Assembly (NCBI GenBank): GCA_018136815.1
Contig: CM030932.1
Coordinates: forward strand, 5,060,407 to 5,124,406
Direction: 5' to 3'
Source: Isochrysis galbana
Taxonomy: Eukaryota > Haptophyta > Isochrysidales > Isochrysidaceae
DNA: 64,000 bases
A program made the translations under genes and the position numbers. The notes under the pieces were generated by a model. The model was not told where the DNA came from. It searched no databases and saw nothing but the letters and a program-made list of their open reading frames with translations. Positions 41,013 through 51,015 of this stretch are shown here, piece after piece (position 1 is the stretch's first letter; each line of letters opens with the position of its first letter).

Positions 41013-41040
41013 TGACGTCACTGATGTCAGGCCTGACGTC
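41013..41040. promoter_or_regulatory. Cluster of TGACGTCA-type sites
   Basis: TGACGTCA (41013-41020) and TGACGTC (41034-41040) with an intervening TGATGTCA stand within 28 bp; ccgtcaggtccgact and ctgataactgtctgac nearby are related half sites. bZIP factors commonly bind this palindrome. The closest downstream ATG is at 41183. Confidence 0.35.
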
Positions 41041-41182
41041 CCAACTGGGATAATAATAGAGATGAATTATGATATGTACAGTACAAGGAGGCCCCCCTCT
41101 CTCTTCTCTCTCGCCTTCCCCCCAGTCCCTCAATCCCCGCTCCCTCCCTCCAACCTCCGTCCAACGCCGACGAACTCCGACG

Positions 41183-41305
41183 ATGGCGCCGAGGAGGATT
41201 TCGAGACCGTCCAGCGTCCAGCAGCTTGCCAATAACGCTGCAGTTGCAGGGCAGGACGACGAGGTCGAACGTGTGTTGTTACGCGGCCGGAGCAATGCAT
41301 GGTGA
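41183..41305 (+). CDS. Short open frame, possibly a first exon
   Basis: 40 codons (MAPRRISRPSSVQQLANNAAV, then DDEVERVLLRGRSNAW) with good protein texture, after a CT-rich leader. The stop codon overlaps GGTGACC, so the frame might splice onwards, but I could not find a convincing second exon. Unidentified. Confidence 0.2.
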   Translation: MAPRRISRPSSVQQLANNAAVAGQDDEVERVLLRGRSNAW

Positions 41306-41990
41306 CCTCCGTAAGGCTGTGAATGAAGGATTCGACGCTCGAGCGCTAGCTTGTGGCAGCGTACAACACGGATTGAATACTACTACCTACTATACTAGTA
41401 GCTAGTAGTAGTAGTAATAATGGAGGAATGTGAATGTAAATGTAAATGTAATAAGTCTAGACGTCTAGCTAGACTTGTGACTGGTTGTGTGAAAGCTTTT
41501 GAGGATGGTTATGATTATGAGCTGTGGCAAAACATAATTGTTATCATTCATGCGTGTTTGTATTTCACTTTACCCTATCTAGATTTAGTTATGGTGGGCC
41601 GCGCGCAGCGCGAAGCTCCGACGCCGTTCGTGTAGTTAACTGCGAAGGAGACTTGCTCAGCCCTAGTTACTTGCGAGTCAATAGTAGTTACTTGCGAGTT
41701 GGGGGCAGTTAGTTAACTACTTGCGCAATTTAGGAGGTAGCTGCTTACAACCACTAACTGAGTTAACTAGTTAACTGCTTCTCCTAGGCTCCCTAGCCTT
41801 GTTCCCCGCACGCTCTTACTCGGTTACTATATTATTAGTTTCGCGTTTCGCGTGCGTTTGTGTGAATTTGCGAGCGTGTATGTAGTGAGAATGTTATCCT
41901 GTGAATACAGGGACGCGATGCGAGCGGCGATGGCACAGTAGACAGTAGCTGGGAGATGAAGGTAAGGGGCTCTAGGGCTAGTCTAGGGCA
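41306..41990. other. Intergenic with repeated agttaact / acttgcgagt motifs
   Basis: 41630-41780 carries several agttaactac and agttacttgcgagt repeats and a gagttaactagttaactg palindrome. No gene recognised. Confidence 0.4.
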
Positions 41991-41994
41991 CTGT

Positions 41995-42120
41995 GCGCTC
42001 CTGCTCTGACGCACGTGGCAAATCTACCGTCGGGTGGGCGCCCTCGGCAGGGGGCCTGAAGGAGAGGAGAGGCGCGCCGGGGTGCTCCATGGCGACCAAC
42101 TATAAAGTTAGTTGAGCACG
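41995..42120 (-). mobile_element. 5' fragment of palindrome-headed retrotransposon
   Basis: On the minus strand: CAACTA-ACTTTA-TAGTTG (about 42095-42115), ggtcgccATGGAGC, then SFRPPAEGAHP in the frame shared with 11363 and 28667. Similarity is lost after about 30 codons. Confidence 0.6.
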
Positions 42121-42125
42121 CCGCC

Positions 42126-42280
42126 CCGAACATCGGGCCCCTACGTACTACGTAGAGCAGCCAAGGGGAGTTGCCGCAAGGCAATGAGAGGGAGAGACGA
42201 AGGGGGAAGTGGGCGTGGCTGTCTATCTACGAACCTAGGGCCACGCGCGAGGTGAGAGCATTAAGAATTTTTTTTTCAGA
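42126..42280 (+). repeat. SINE-like repeat, copy 2
   Basis: cgggcccctacgtactacgt, ggggagttgccgcaaggcaa, gtgggcgtggctg, cgcgaggtgagagcattaag, then a run of nine T. It abuts the retroelement head at 42095-42120. The following 330 bp to the PRPF4 gene show nothing else. Confidence 0.65.
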
Positions 42281-42612
42281 TTACACGCTGAGGTCCCGTG
42301 CACATGAGCCCATGACCCGAGCTAGACAATGGCGTAACTTCAACTGCGACACGACCAAGAGCGAGAACAGGACAACGGGCCACACGAGAGTTGGCGACAT
42401 TATGCTGATCTCAAGGAGCGAGCGAAGGTGGTGGGCGATTCATCAGCGCCCGGCATTCTAGGCAAGCAGCGTGATTTCCGGGCGCCTAGTCTGATATTGG
42501 GCGCGACACAGCACGCCGGCTTGATTAGGATAGCTGTGCTTCTCTCGTTGTCAAGGAAATGGCCGTTTTGCCTCAATCAACTCGCGTGTTGGAAGGCCAA
42601 TGCACGGCCCGT

Positions 42613-44264
42613 TCACTCTGCGGCCCAAAGTTTCCACGTGTGATCCATGGCGGAAGTAACAAAATACTTGCCGTCATCCGAGACATCCCCGCACATGACA
42701 CGTCCCTCATGCCCTTCCATGGTTTTGATCAGCGTGAAGTCACGCATGGACCAAAGCTTGACCTTATTGTCGTATGACGTGGAGAGCAGGAAGCGCCCGT
42801 GACCGGGTGCAAATCGCACGTGAGAGATGAGTGAAGAATGAGCTGGAATGGTGTAGGCGCACTTGCGCTTTCGCAGATCCCAGACGCGCACAGTGTGGTC
42901 ATCGGATCCTGACGCGAGCTGTGTGCCTACAAATAAGGACGACAAGACATCTCAGCCCATTGGGCACTGGGTCAGCGACCAAAGAAGCGTGCGTCGGGGC
43001 TCAGCTCACCTGTCGGGGAGAAGTCGAGCCCAAGAATCTGCTTCACATGCCCCTGGAATGACTGTATGCTCTTACCGCTCCGCAAATCCCAAAGTCGCAC
43101 AAGAGCATCTAGCCCAGCCGTCGCAACAAGTGAGCCGTCGGGGTGGAAGGCGATGCCGTACAAGGCGCGCGTGTGCCCCTCCTGCAGCAAAAGCTCGGAG
43201 CATCGTTCCGTATCCCACAACCGCCATGTAGTGTCGAATGAGGTTGTGCCGACGAAGCGGCCAGACGGGTGGAAGGCAATGCGGGAGAGGCGTGCAGCGT
43301 GACCCTTTAGTTCTCCCATCGGTTTGCCCCCCTCAAGCGGCCAAAGCTTTGCCACCGAGTCGCAACCCGCAGTTACGAGATTCAGTGCCGTCGCGCTCTG
43401 ACTCAGAGTCGCCTGAGGGTGCCATGCCAACCCCGAGATCCGCTCCGAGTGGCCGCGGAGTGGTGTGATGAGCCGGCAATCGGGAACGGACCAGAGCTTC
43501 ACGGTCGAGGACCATGATCCTGTCGCACAAACTGTTGAGCCAGGAGCGAAAGCGCAGCACGAGACTGGGCGTTCATCACCGAAGTTGGACATCTGATTCT
43601 CAACTCGGCGTAGCTCAGCCGTCATTGCGGCACTCTGCGTCTCGATTGCAGTGACGTCTGCACAGTGCGCAAGCACGCGCTCCCGTTCCGCCGCAAGGCG
43701 CGCCGCTGCACGCCGTGCGGAGTCCGCCAATATCCACATGCGTGCCTCCCGCAGCTCCTGCGAGCCCTCCGTGTAGAAAACTTCCTTCTGCCTGTCCTCT
43801 TCCGGAGCCGCCGCCGCATCGTCGTGTGACACCTTTGCAACCTTAGGCTGTAGCTGGTCGAGCGTCTGCGCTCCGCGCAGCTCGAGCGCTGGCTCGTCAA
43901 GATCGATTTGCGCGGCCATCACATCGCGCAGGCGCTCGCGGCGCTCGGGCGCGCCCTCCCCGAAGAGACAGATGGGTTCTCCTGCCTCTCTCAGCTTGAG
44001 CTTCACCTGATTGTCATTGGTGGGCACCGCTAGCTCTCTCGCTCGCCGGCGCTTTGTTATCGAGTCCTTGAGCTCCTGATGCCTCGCCACTGTCTGGAGC
44101 GAGGAGCTGGAGAGCTCGACAGTCTCGGCGGTGGCGGTGGAGGCAGGCGGCGCGTTGGAGCGGAGCATCTCAAGCCGTTTCTTCGTCTCCTCCTCCAGCT
44201 TCGCCAGCCGCTCTAGCTCCGCCTTCTCGAGCGAGCCATAGTGGATGTGGCTGCCCGACGCCAT
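42613..44264 (-). CDS. PRPF4: U4/U6 small nuclear ribonucleoprotein PRPF4 (Prp4), two exons
   Basis: WD40 scaffold of the U4/U6.U5 tri-snRNP, binding Prp3 and helping spliceosome assembly in the nucleus. Exon 1 is 44264 down to 43010, ending ACAG before GTGAGC; exon 2 is 42926 down to 42613 after TTTGTAG. The intron is 83 nt, and the join restores SPTGTQLASGS in a WD repeat. The product is 522 residues, as in human. The N-terminal splicing-factor motif (residues about 80-120: VKLKLREAGEPICLFGEG, ERRERLRDVM) is diagnostic. Seven WD repeats cover about 215-522, with repeat ends such as VKLWS, AKLW, WRLWD, VRLWDLR, VRVWDLR. A coiled segment is at 10-35. Reading through the intron gives a stop, so splicing is needed. 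Confidence 0.93.
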
Positions 44265-44533
44265 CGCCGCACCCCCGCGCCCGCGCCGATGCTGGGGGGG
44301 GGGGACGAGTAATTTTCTTCTCGTGGGGACGAGCCCCTAACCCCTAAATGAAGGTCCAAGTTTGGGTAGGTCCAAGTTTGGGACCCCCCCTCCCCCCCCC
44401 CGCCGCCTTCGCGCGAAGGGGGGAGGAAAGGGGGAACATCGCCGCCCCCTTAACCCAGTATGCCTTCTCCGCCATCGTCAGACCAGGAGTCCATGGATGG
44501 GGCTGGCCTCGACGCGGACGAAGTGTCGGACCA
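44265..44533. other. Upstream region of PRPF4
   Basis: C- and G-rich leader with cccctaacccctaaatg and two aagtttggg copies near 44355-44380. Promoter presumed; no element recognised. Confidence 0.35.
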
Positions 44534-44720
44534 AAGTCGCGTTCCGTCAAAAGAGGGCCAGGTGATAGTTTTGTTTTCCACTCAGTGCTAGTACAGGTGC
44601 AAGGACGCGGCGCGCAGCGCGCGCACCATTCGATTTATCGAGTGAGGTAATCACCGTTTTAGCTTGTTTTCTTTTTCCGGTAGGAATGTCTGAACAATTC
44701 CTCTGATGAGTATTATTATA
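44534..44720 (+). repeat. AAGTCGCGTTCC-headed repeat, copy 2
   Basis: Second copy of the repeat at 34281-34430, with an extra 55-bp insertion after tccactcag. Its first 27 bases (aagtcgcgttccgtcaaaag, then aggnccA) are present inverted at 52100-52126. It lies 0.6 kb left of a Mutator-like transposase remnant. Confidence 0.65.
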
Positions 44721-45129
44721 GGGCGGTCAAACACTGATTTATAACTACTAACATGTGGGGGGGGCTGCATTTTTTGACCGTCCCCCAAAGCCCATAAAAA
44801 AACTCCCGGGGGGCTCACCTGCCGCCACGAAAAATTCCCGAGGAAAATGGTGGGTTCTACCGCCCCCCTCGCCCCCCCTCTGCACACGCGCTGGGGCTCT
44901 AACAGTAAAGAACTGGCGGTCGCGCCGCGGGGACGATAAGCTTATTTCGGGGCAGTTGTTTCATGACACGCGATTCCCCCGAGATCCGTCCGCGCGATCA
45001 GGCGCCCGACCTTCATCTGGTGCCTAGAGCAGGGAGGGAAGTCACCCACGGAGCACCCCGGGCACCCCACAGCGCGTGCACACGACTGCCTTGGCCACTA
45101 AATAGTCTATCCTGACCGCCCCGACCCGC

Positions 45130-46841
45130 CCCTCGCAGGAATCGCCCGCGTTCGTACTCGACAACGACCTCTACATCCTCGACGCTGGGGCCGTCGACGC
45201 GTGGCTGGCGAGCGCCAATGTCCAGGCAGCCCTCGCGGCACTCCTCTGTCCTCTGCTCGACAGCGCCTCACCCGGCGCTGATCGACGAGGCTCGGCCTGG
45301 GGGTGGCCTGAGGGCGGGACATGCGGCGGCGCTCCACGCCGCTGCGCTCGAAAAGGCTGAAAAGCTTGCTAGAGCGCACGAGAGCGCTTCTGGCGAGACC
45401 ACGCCACCGGGGGCAGAGCTAATATTTGCCCGGTGGGTGGCGGCCTTGGCAGGCGGTGCAGGAAATGTCCCGACGCTGCCGGTTGAGCGCAGCAAGGCCT
45501 CCAGGGCGTTGCTGGCAAGGGTGGCGCGCCTTATCAAGGCACAGGCCAAAGCCCTGGCTGATGTGGCCTATAAGGCGAAGAAGGCTCTGATCCGCGGAGG
45601 CGACCCGCAGCTGGTCGCCCAGCAGGAGGCGGCGGAGCTGGCAAGGCTCCGGCGCGAATGAACACACCGGTAGACCGAGGGTGAAATTATCTCATATTTT
45701 TGAAAGGCTCATTCTGAAGTTTGCTCAGGACAGAGCCGCCCCCAAACACACCGGTAGACCGAGGGTGGTGCGGCTGAAGATCGCCGACTACGACAGCGGC
45801 GACGAAGACGAGGAGCCCTTGGCCGAGGCCGGGAGGCGGAAGGGCAAGAAGAGGAAGCGCACGAACGCGCGCCCCGAGTTCATAGTACGTGAAGTACTCG
45901 CTTGTGTGCTGTCCGGCCGGAATTACGCCGAGTACGAGACCGAGAGTATCGTCCGCGGGATGCCAAATTACATTTCACATCAAACCTTTGATCGCTACAT
46001 CGGACTCCTTCTGCCGGCCGTTTCACTTCTTCAAAGAGAAGTTGTTGATTTGGCTCGGAAGCTCGTTGCACGCTATGGGAAGATTGACAGTCTGGTGCTC
46101 ACCAACGATTTCTTCTGGCAGACACGTGGGCACATCTCAGCAAACGGTTCTGGAACAATCTGCGATCTTGATTCCGGTGCAATCCTAGCTTTCTGACACG
46201 ATTGCATCGGGGAAGATGCCTTGAGTGAGGCGGGCGGCTTTGAGTACACGTCGAAGGCGATGGACGCGATTGGCTGTGGCGACATGCTGGACGACATCGT
46301 GAGCTGGATCAACAACGACGTAGTCGCGGTGCTCGAGGCCGCATGCAGCGACAAGCAGCCGTCGCTCGACGGGATCGTACTGGACGGCGACGCAACGACC
46401 AACAAGCTCATCCCCGTCGTTCTCGAGAAGGCGAGGAAGCAACTCGAAGATCAAGGTGCTAGTGCGAAATCGAACTACGTTAACCTAGTCGTGTATGCGT
46501 GCACCAACCACCTCGGCAAAAACTGCGGAAAGAGGGCAGTCGAGATCGGCAAGCGATGGCACACCACGTGCAACTGTGCGGACAGAATGACGGAGAAGGG
46601 CAAGGTGAACAAGATACAGCCGAAGATGCATCGTGGCGTGGTGAACGAGTCCGCTCCCATAGTCAAGTCGTACCAGCGTGCAACCTCAGCACCTACCACC
46701 TTAAGGTTACGCCTAGCCTACTTACACTTAAGACTAAAGGCTAAGCATGCGGTAAAGGGTAAAGGGGCGACAGCCATGGCCATGGCCACGGAGGGTGGTA
46801 GGGCCGCCAGCAAATTTCACATTTCTCGTTTTCTAGAATAA
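45130..46841 (+). pseudogene. Mutator-like (MULE) transposase with one in-frame TGA
   Basis: From 45681 to 46841 one frame is open except for TGA at 46194-46196; upstream pieces are in other frames (VLDNDLYILDAGAVDAW near 45150; ELIFARWVAALAGGAG, KALADVAYKAKKALIRGGD in 45290-45660). DDE-type landmarks on both sides of the TGA are VLTNDFFWQTRGHIS, LDGIVLDGDATTNKLIP and YACTNHLGKNCGKRAVEIGKRW; the last matches the conserved C/H block of MULE transposases (CxNHxxKxxGKRL). The TGA follows SGAILAF, where relatives carry a small or aromatic residue or Cys. A 23-bp direct repeat (aacacaccggtagaccgagg plus gtg) lies at 45661-45683 and 45745-45767. Probably dead; a stop-codon reading is possible but unsupported. 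Confidence 0.6.
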
Positions 46842-46998
46842 TGAGAGAATCGAGCAGAACACAGAACAGCATATTATAATACTATTATTTTATTGAAAAT
46901 AGTACCCTACCTTTGGCCATGCGGTTCAGTATTGGAGCGGAGGTAGTATTTGTTCAATACTTTCGACTCGAACGGTACGGCTTCCGTAGCCGTCAACG

Positions 46999-48054
46999 TT
47001 AATCGCTCAGCTCGTCGAGGAGCACATGAGCCCCGGCATACACGGTTCGATACATTCTCTCACGCTGCCACGCCCGAACCCGGCGCCACACAAGTATGAT
47101 AGCGACCAGCAAAAGTCCCAACGTGGCTGCCGCAACCCCGCCGGCGACTTGGGGCCCGACTGTGCTATACACCGTCGTCAATACAGCCCGCGCTAACGAT
47201 CTTTCGGCACCGCCCTCAGCTGTACCCCTCACCGATGGCGAGGACGGACGCTGCGATGGGATGCCGTGTCGAGTATGGGAGCTCTTGCCCGCAGTTGGCA
47301 GAGGTGGGTGGGGCGGTGCCAATTTGTGTAATAGCGCAGCTACATGTGAGGACTCGAGCGATAGCGGCGGAGGAGAATGAGACTTGTCTCGAGGGTGCCA
47401 AGCGCCTCGCTTGAAGACTTCAGCATCGTGAACTTGCGGTCTGAATTCACGCATGAAACTCTCCGTGGTGCCATTGGGTGGTGGCGAAAGCTGGCTGTTC
47501 CACGCCTTATTGAGACCTGGAGATACAGCCGTTACACCCGAAATGGGGTTGCCCCCCATGGGTGGACTCCGCTCTACTGATAATTGCTCTTGCCGCGGAC
47601 TTCCATGAAGCTGTGCCAGAGAGGACTGGACCTGCGAATGTGGCAGTGGTGGAGGCGGTGGCAGCGGCGAACGCGGACGCGGACGCAGTCGAGGAGACAT
47701 AAACAGCGGTGACGGAGGTGGCGGCGGCGTGATCGTGCTGCTCGTTGGTATGATGCGATCGCGATGCTCGTGCCCCTTTCGATTGTCAAGGTGAGGTGTG
47801 CTCGGGGTCGCCTCTGCCGGCTTGCTCGCACTGGTCGCCCTCTCGGGCGCCTCGACCACAAAATCGGCGCAAAAGTCGCACGCGCGGCACTTGCACCATC
47901 CGCAGTGGATGCCGCCGTGCTCAACCTGGCAGAAGGGCATGCAGGCGCGTCTACTGATGTCCTTGCTCGTCTTAGGCGTGCACGGCTGGCCGGGCGAGAG
48001 CGTCGCCTGCGCACGCTGCAGCCGGCGCCCACTGGGAGTCAGCGGTCGCGCCAT
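46999..48054 (-). CDS. Cys-rich single-pass membrane protein, unidentified
   Basis: 351 residues, intronless. Near the N terminus seven cysteines form C38-x3-C42-x8-C51-x2-C54-x-C56-x2-C59-x2-C62 (HCGWCKCRACDFC), a motif I associate with extracellular or wall proteins of haptophytes and dinoflagellates; its role is not established. Residues 80-290 are Pro/Ser-rich and low complexity. One transmembrane helix is at about 303-323 (VAAATLGLLLVAIILVW), with a short basic-then-acidic tail ending LLDELSD. No signal peptide precedes the Cys motif from the chosen start; an upstream exon or start could supply one. The topology is therefore uncertain. A dispersed repeat begins 145 bp upstream of the start codon. 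Confidence 0.65.
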   Translation of the reverse strand: MARPLTPSGRRLQRAQATLSPGQPCTPKTSKDISRRACMPFCQVEHGGIHCGWCKCRACDFCADFVVEAPERATSASKPAEATPSTPHLDNRKGHEHRDRIIPTSSTITPPPPPSPLFMSPRLRPRPRSPLPPPPPLPHSQVQSSLAQLHGSPRQEQLSVERSPPMGGNPISGVTAVSPGLNKAWNSQLSPPPNGTTESFMREFRPQVHDAEVFKRGAWHPRDKSHSPPPLSLESSHVAALLHKLAPPHPPLPTAGKSSHTRHGIPSQRPSSPSVRGTAEGGAERSLARAVLTTVYSTVGPQVAGGVAAATLGLLLVAIILVWRRVRAWQRERMYRTVYAGAHVLLDELSD

Positions 48055-48199
48055 TCGTGGCGGCGGCTGCGACTCTCTCTTCTCCTCTCCCTCGTCTATC
48101 TACCGCCTCCTTCGGCGCCGCCGCCGTCGTTAAGGCCGCCGTCACCGAGCTCTCCTCCTCCACCGCCGTAGATAGTCTCTAACTTTACACTCTACTCTC

Positions 48200-48645
48200 G
48201 TCAGAGTTTTATTGTTGTGTTAGTATAACCTTAGTGCTGCGGGACCGAAGCCCGTCGACGGCAACGGAGCTCCTACCCCGCGATGGGGGTGTGCGCGGTT
48301 GGCGCAGGGCTCGTCCGGTGTATGTGGCTAGGAATGCTAGCTAAGAAGATGTCATATGACGCTATAAGTTCTATAACTTGGTACCCCCGCCAAGCCAAGA
48401 GGCAAGAGGTCACGTACCGCACTCTCCATGACACCAGCGCGCGCGTCGACGCTCAAGGGTGCAACACATCATCGAATGGACTCGACGAATTCGATGAAAA
48501 TCTTTCCTTCGAATTTGTGGCTTCCGAGCACGCCACACGTTCCCACAACTGGTGGGACCTGGACAATATGGTCAGTCTACACAAATTCATCAGTGGTGGC
48601 CGATGCTAGATCCGCAAGCATTCACCAGTTCAAGGGTGGGAAGGT
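48200..48645 (+). repeat. Gene-proximal dispersed repeat, copy 2
   Basis: Matches 22857-23280 inverted: gtcagagttttattgttgtg, taccccgcgatgggggtgtg, frame MGVCAVGAGLVRCMWLGML from 48283, ending aagggtgggaagg. An 18-bp indel keeps the frame. It lies upstream of the minus-strand Cys-rich gene, pointing away from it. Similarity stops sharply at 48645, where copia sequence starts. Confidence 0.75.
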
Positions 48646-49205
48646 ATCGCCCTGGCACCATCATGGTGACCAGGGCGGCCGAAAGGAGAGAGAGCGACGC
48701 CATCGCTCGCGCTCTCTCCAGAACAGAACCGGATAAAATTCCTCTTATAATTCTCCCACACCACTATCACACGCACATTCACAGTAACACGTAGATAACT
48801 AACGTAACGGGATACGCGAAGAAAGGGGGTTGAGCATGGGAGAAAGAGAGGAAAGAAAAGGAGAGAAGAGAGGAGGCCCGTCGCCTCTCCTCACGTGAAG
48901 AGAGAGGTGAGAGGAGATCTCGCAGGACTTAGAAAGTAAACGTAGGAGAGGACGAAGGGGCATCCGTAACACCCCCTCCTAAACGGAGCAAGGGGTGCGA
49001 CGTTTACATTTACGTCATTCAGGAAGTGGCTGTTGACGAGAAAGAATCAAGAATGTCGAGTAGGCGGAGGAATTGGTTGCGTGGACACGGTTTCGTGAGA
49101 ATATCCGCAACCATGTTGTGTCCGCTGATGTGCTTAATAGCCCGGTCACTCACTAGGGGGGTGCGAAGGGCACCATCGGTAATGGGCAAACGAGGACCTA
49201 AATAA
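48646..49205 (-). mobile_element. Copia 3' end: polyprotein tail, polypurine tract and LTR
   Basis: On the minus strand 49205-49018 encodes the end of a copia polyprotein: LPITDGALRTPLVSDRAIKH, ISGHNMVADILTKPCPRNQF and stop, the canonical RNase H tail. Then comes aggaggggg, a polypurine tract, directly followed at 48971 by TGTTACGG, a plausible LTR start. The LTR would extend to about 48650, where a near-palindrome ccctggcaccat/atggtgaccaggg sits. It appears inserted into the dispersed repeat that ends at 48645. Confidence 0.6.
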
Positions 49206-49534
49206 GCTCCCTATAGGTTCTGGTATGAGAGATCAGCAAAAAAAATCCGGGGTCCTCCGGCAAAATTTTCGAAAAATACTCAATTTCAGGCCTCTGACAG
49301 CCGCGCAGAAATATACAACGGGCCCCCTCCGGTATAATTTTATCGATGGCCTTCAAGCGCGCCTCTCGCAGCGCATTACGAAGCCATGGTCATCACCAGC
49401 AAACACGGTCGATACAGCCTGGTTCTGTACGCACCGCAATACAATACTTCTATGATTTCATGGACTTGAACGTGTACGTAATTATCACAAAAACTATGAA
49501 GACGCTCAACGCTAAAATCGCCAAGGGATAGAGA
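49206..49534. other. AT-richer intergenic stretch
   Basis: Nothing recognised. A plus frame at 49225-49455 lacks clear protein texture. Confidence 0.3.
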
Positions 49535-49944
49535 GCCCAACTTCGACCCGCGACCGGCGGCGCCACGAGGCCGTTCTTGTGCCCGCTCACCGAGTAGATG
49601 CCGCATCACGCACCATATCGCGGGATCCCGCCCTCACAGCCACGTCAATCGCGCCCGCCGCCCCCGCGCACCGCGTCGAAATCAGCCCTTTGCGGGCGCC
49701 GGTGATGACGACGTCACGCCCCCAAGACGCACCGTGAGCGCCCAACTTCGACCCGCGACCGGCGGCGCCACGAGGCCGTTCTTGTGCCCGCTCACCGAGT
49801 AGATGCCGCATCGCGCACCACATCGCGGCATCCCGCCCTCACAGCCACACCAATCGCACCCGCCGCCCCCGCACACCGCGTCGAAATCAGCCCTTTGCGG
49901 GCGCCGGTGATGACGACGTCACGCCCCCAAGACGCACCGTGAGC
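49535..49944. repeat. 205-bp tandem duplication
   Basis: Two copies start gcccaacttcgacccgcgac at 49535 and 49740 and end gacgcaccgtgagc; only a handful of positions differ. The second copy overlaps the last codons and stop of the minus-strand gene at 49919-50874, so gene end and stop codon are themselves duplicated at 49.7 kb. Confidence 0.9.
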
Positions 49945-50874
49945 GCCGAGCCGTATCATCGGATGCATTGGTCTCGTCGCCTTGTGGCGGATGATCGCCG
50001 CCGCCGCCGCCGCTACCACCACCAAAACCGCCGCCGCTGCCGCCGCCATCGCCGCCAGCCAAATGAAAGGGCTTTCGCTCTGCCTGAAGCACGAGTTGCA
50101 GTGCCTCCCTCGCCGCTGCAAGGTGCGCCTCATCTGAGCCAACCCACCTCGCCATGCGTCGCTCTGCTTGCCTCCGAGCCTGCAGATGGGCCTTGCACGC
50201 TCGCTCGATGCGTAGCGCGCAGGCCTTCTCCGCAGGGGAAGAACGTTCCTCGCCGCTGCGAGCGCTGACTCCTGCTGAGGTTGATAGACAGAGGATCGCG
50301 CGGTAGAGTATCACAGCTGCGTTCGTGAACTCTGCCGCGCGATGCTCCACCCTGGCTGCTCCTGCTGCAGCCCTCGCATGCGCATGTAGCGCAAACGCGT
50401 GGGCCCAGGCCAGTCCGCCTTCGGGTTTTGCGTCCTCGAACGCCCCGGGCGCGACCGGCTCATTGCGCTGTACGGCCCCCAGGAAGAGTTGCACCTCCGG
50501 GCGTCCGAGCCAGCGCTTGCCAACGTCAAGCGAGCCAAAGCAGTGGGGCTCGAGCGCAAGCGAATCAAGGCATTCCTGCAGCGCGTGGGGCGAGGATGGG
50601 TCAGTGTGGATGTGTGCCACCCTCAAGACCCCGCGTGCTCCCTACCGGTGGCCCCCCACACTGCTCGCGAGAGGTGTGGGCTCACCATGCCCACTACCTC
50701 CAGGCCATTCTTCGGCCGATCGCGGGCGATTGCCCTTCGCGGAAGCTCCGCGTTTCTTATAGTGATGCGCCCCTTATTCATTTCTCTGATTCCCTCCCGT
50801 GGGCGACCGTGTCATTCTCCCAAAATAGACCGCCACGCCCGGGGGAAGGGAGGGGGGTCACTCACCGACGCCAT
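49919..50874 (-). CDS. Unidentified protein, predicted three exons
   Basis: The main exon (50641 down to 49919, 240 codons) reads as protein: LRVAHIHTDPSSPHALQECL, AVILYRAILCLSTSAGV, a helical KACALRIERACKAHLQARR region, then a GGGSGGGFGGGSGGGG linker and a short tail. Joining two small upstream exons gives a clean start: 50874-50866 (ATGGCGTCG before GTGAGT) and 50793-50686 (GIREMNKGRITIRNAELPRR to EVVGM before GTGAGC). Introns would be 72 and 44 nt; the second is very short, so this model is tentative. Product about 279 residues, soluble, helical, resembling a MIT or TPR-like helical bundle only in texture. Not recognised. Its end lies in a tandem duplication. Confidence 0.5.
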
Positions 50875-51015
50875 TGCCTTTCGTGGGGCGGGAGGGGGTT
50901 CGTGGGGGGGCGGGAGACGGTTGCCGGGGCAGGTAGGGGGGGACCCTGCGGAATCCTTGGACACCCAGGGGAGGCGGAAAATAGTGGTTAAAAAGAGTGA
51001 GTGACCGCCCTATGC

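Noticed and set aside
42972-44264. PRPF4 as a 430-residue intronless protein
   Set aside because: It would lack the last WD repeats; the 83-nt GT-AG intron restores them exactly.
49600-49945. VVITGARKGL as a dehydrogenase Rossmann motif
   Set aside because: The frame is a by-product of a tandem repeat without the rest of a Rossmann fold.
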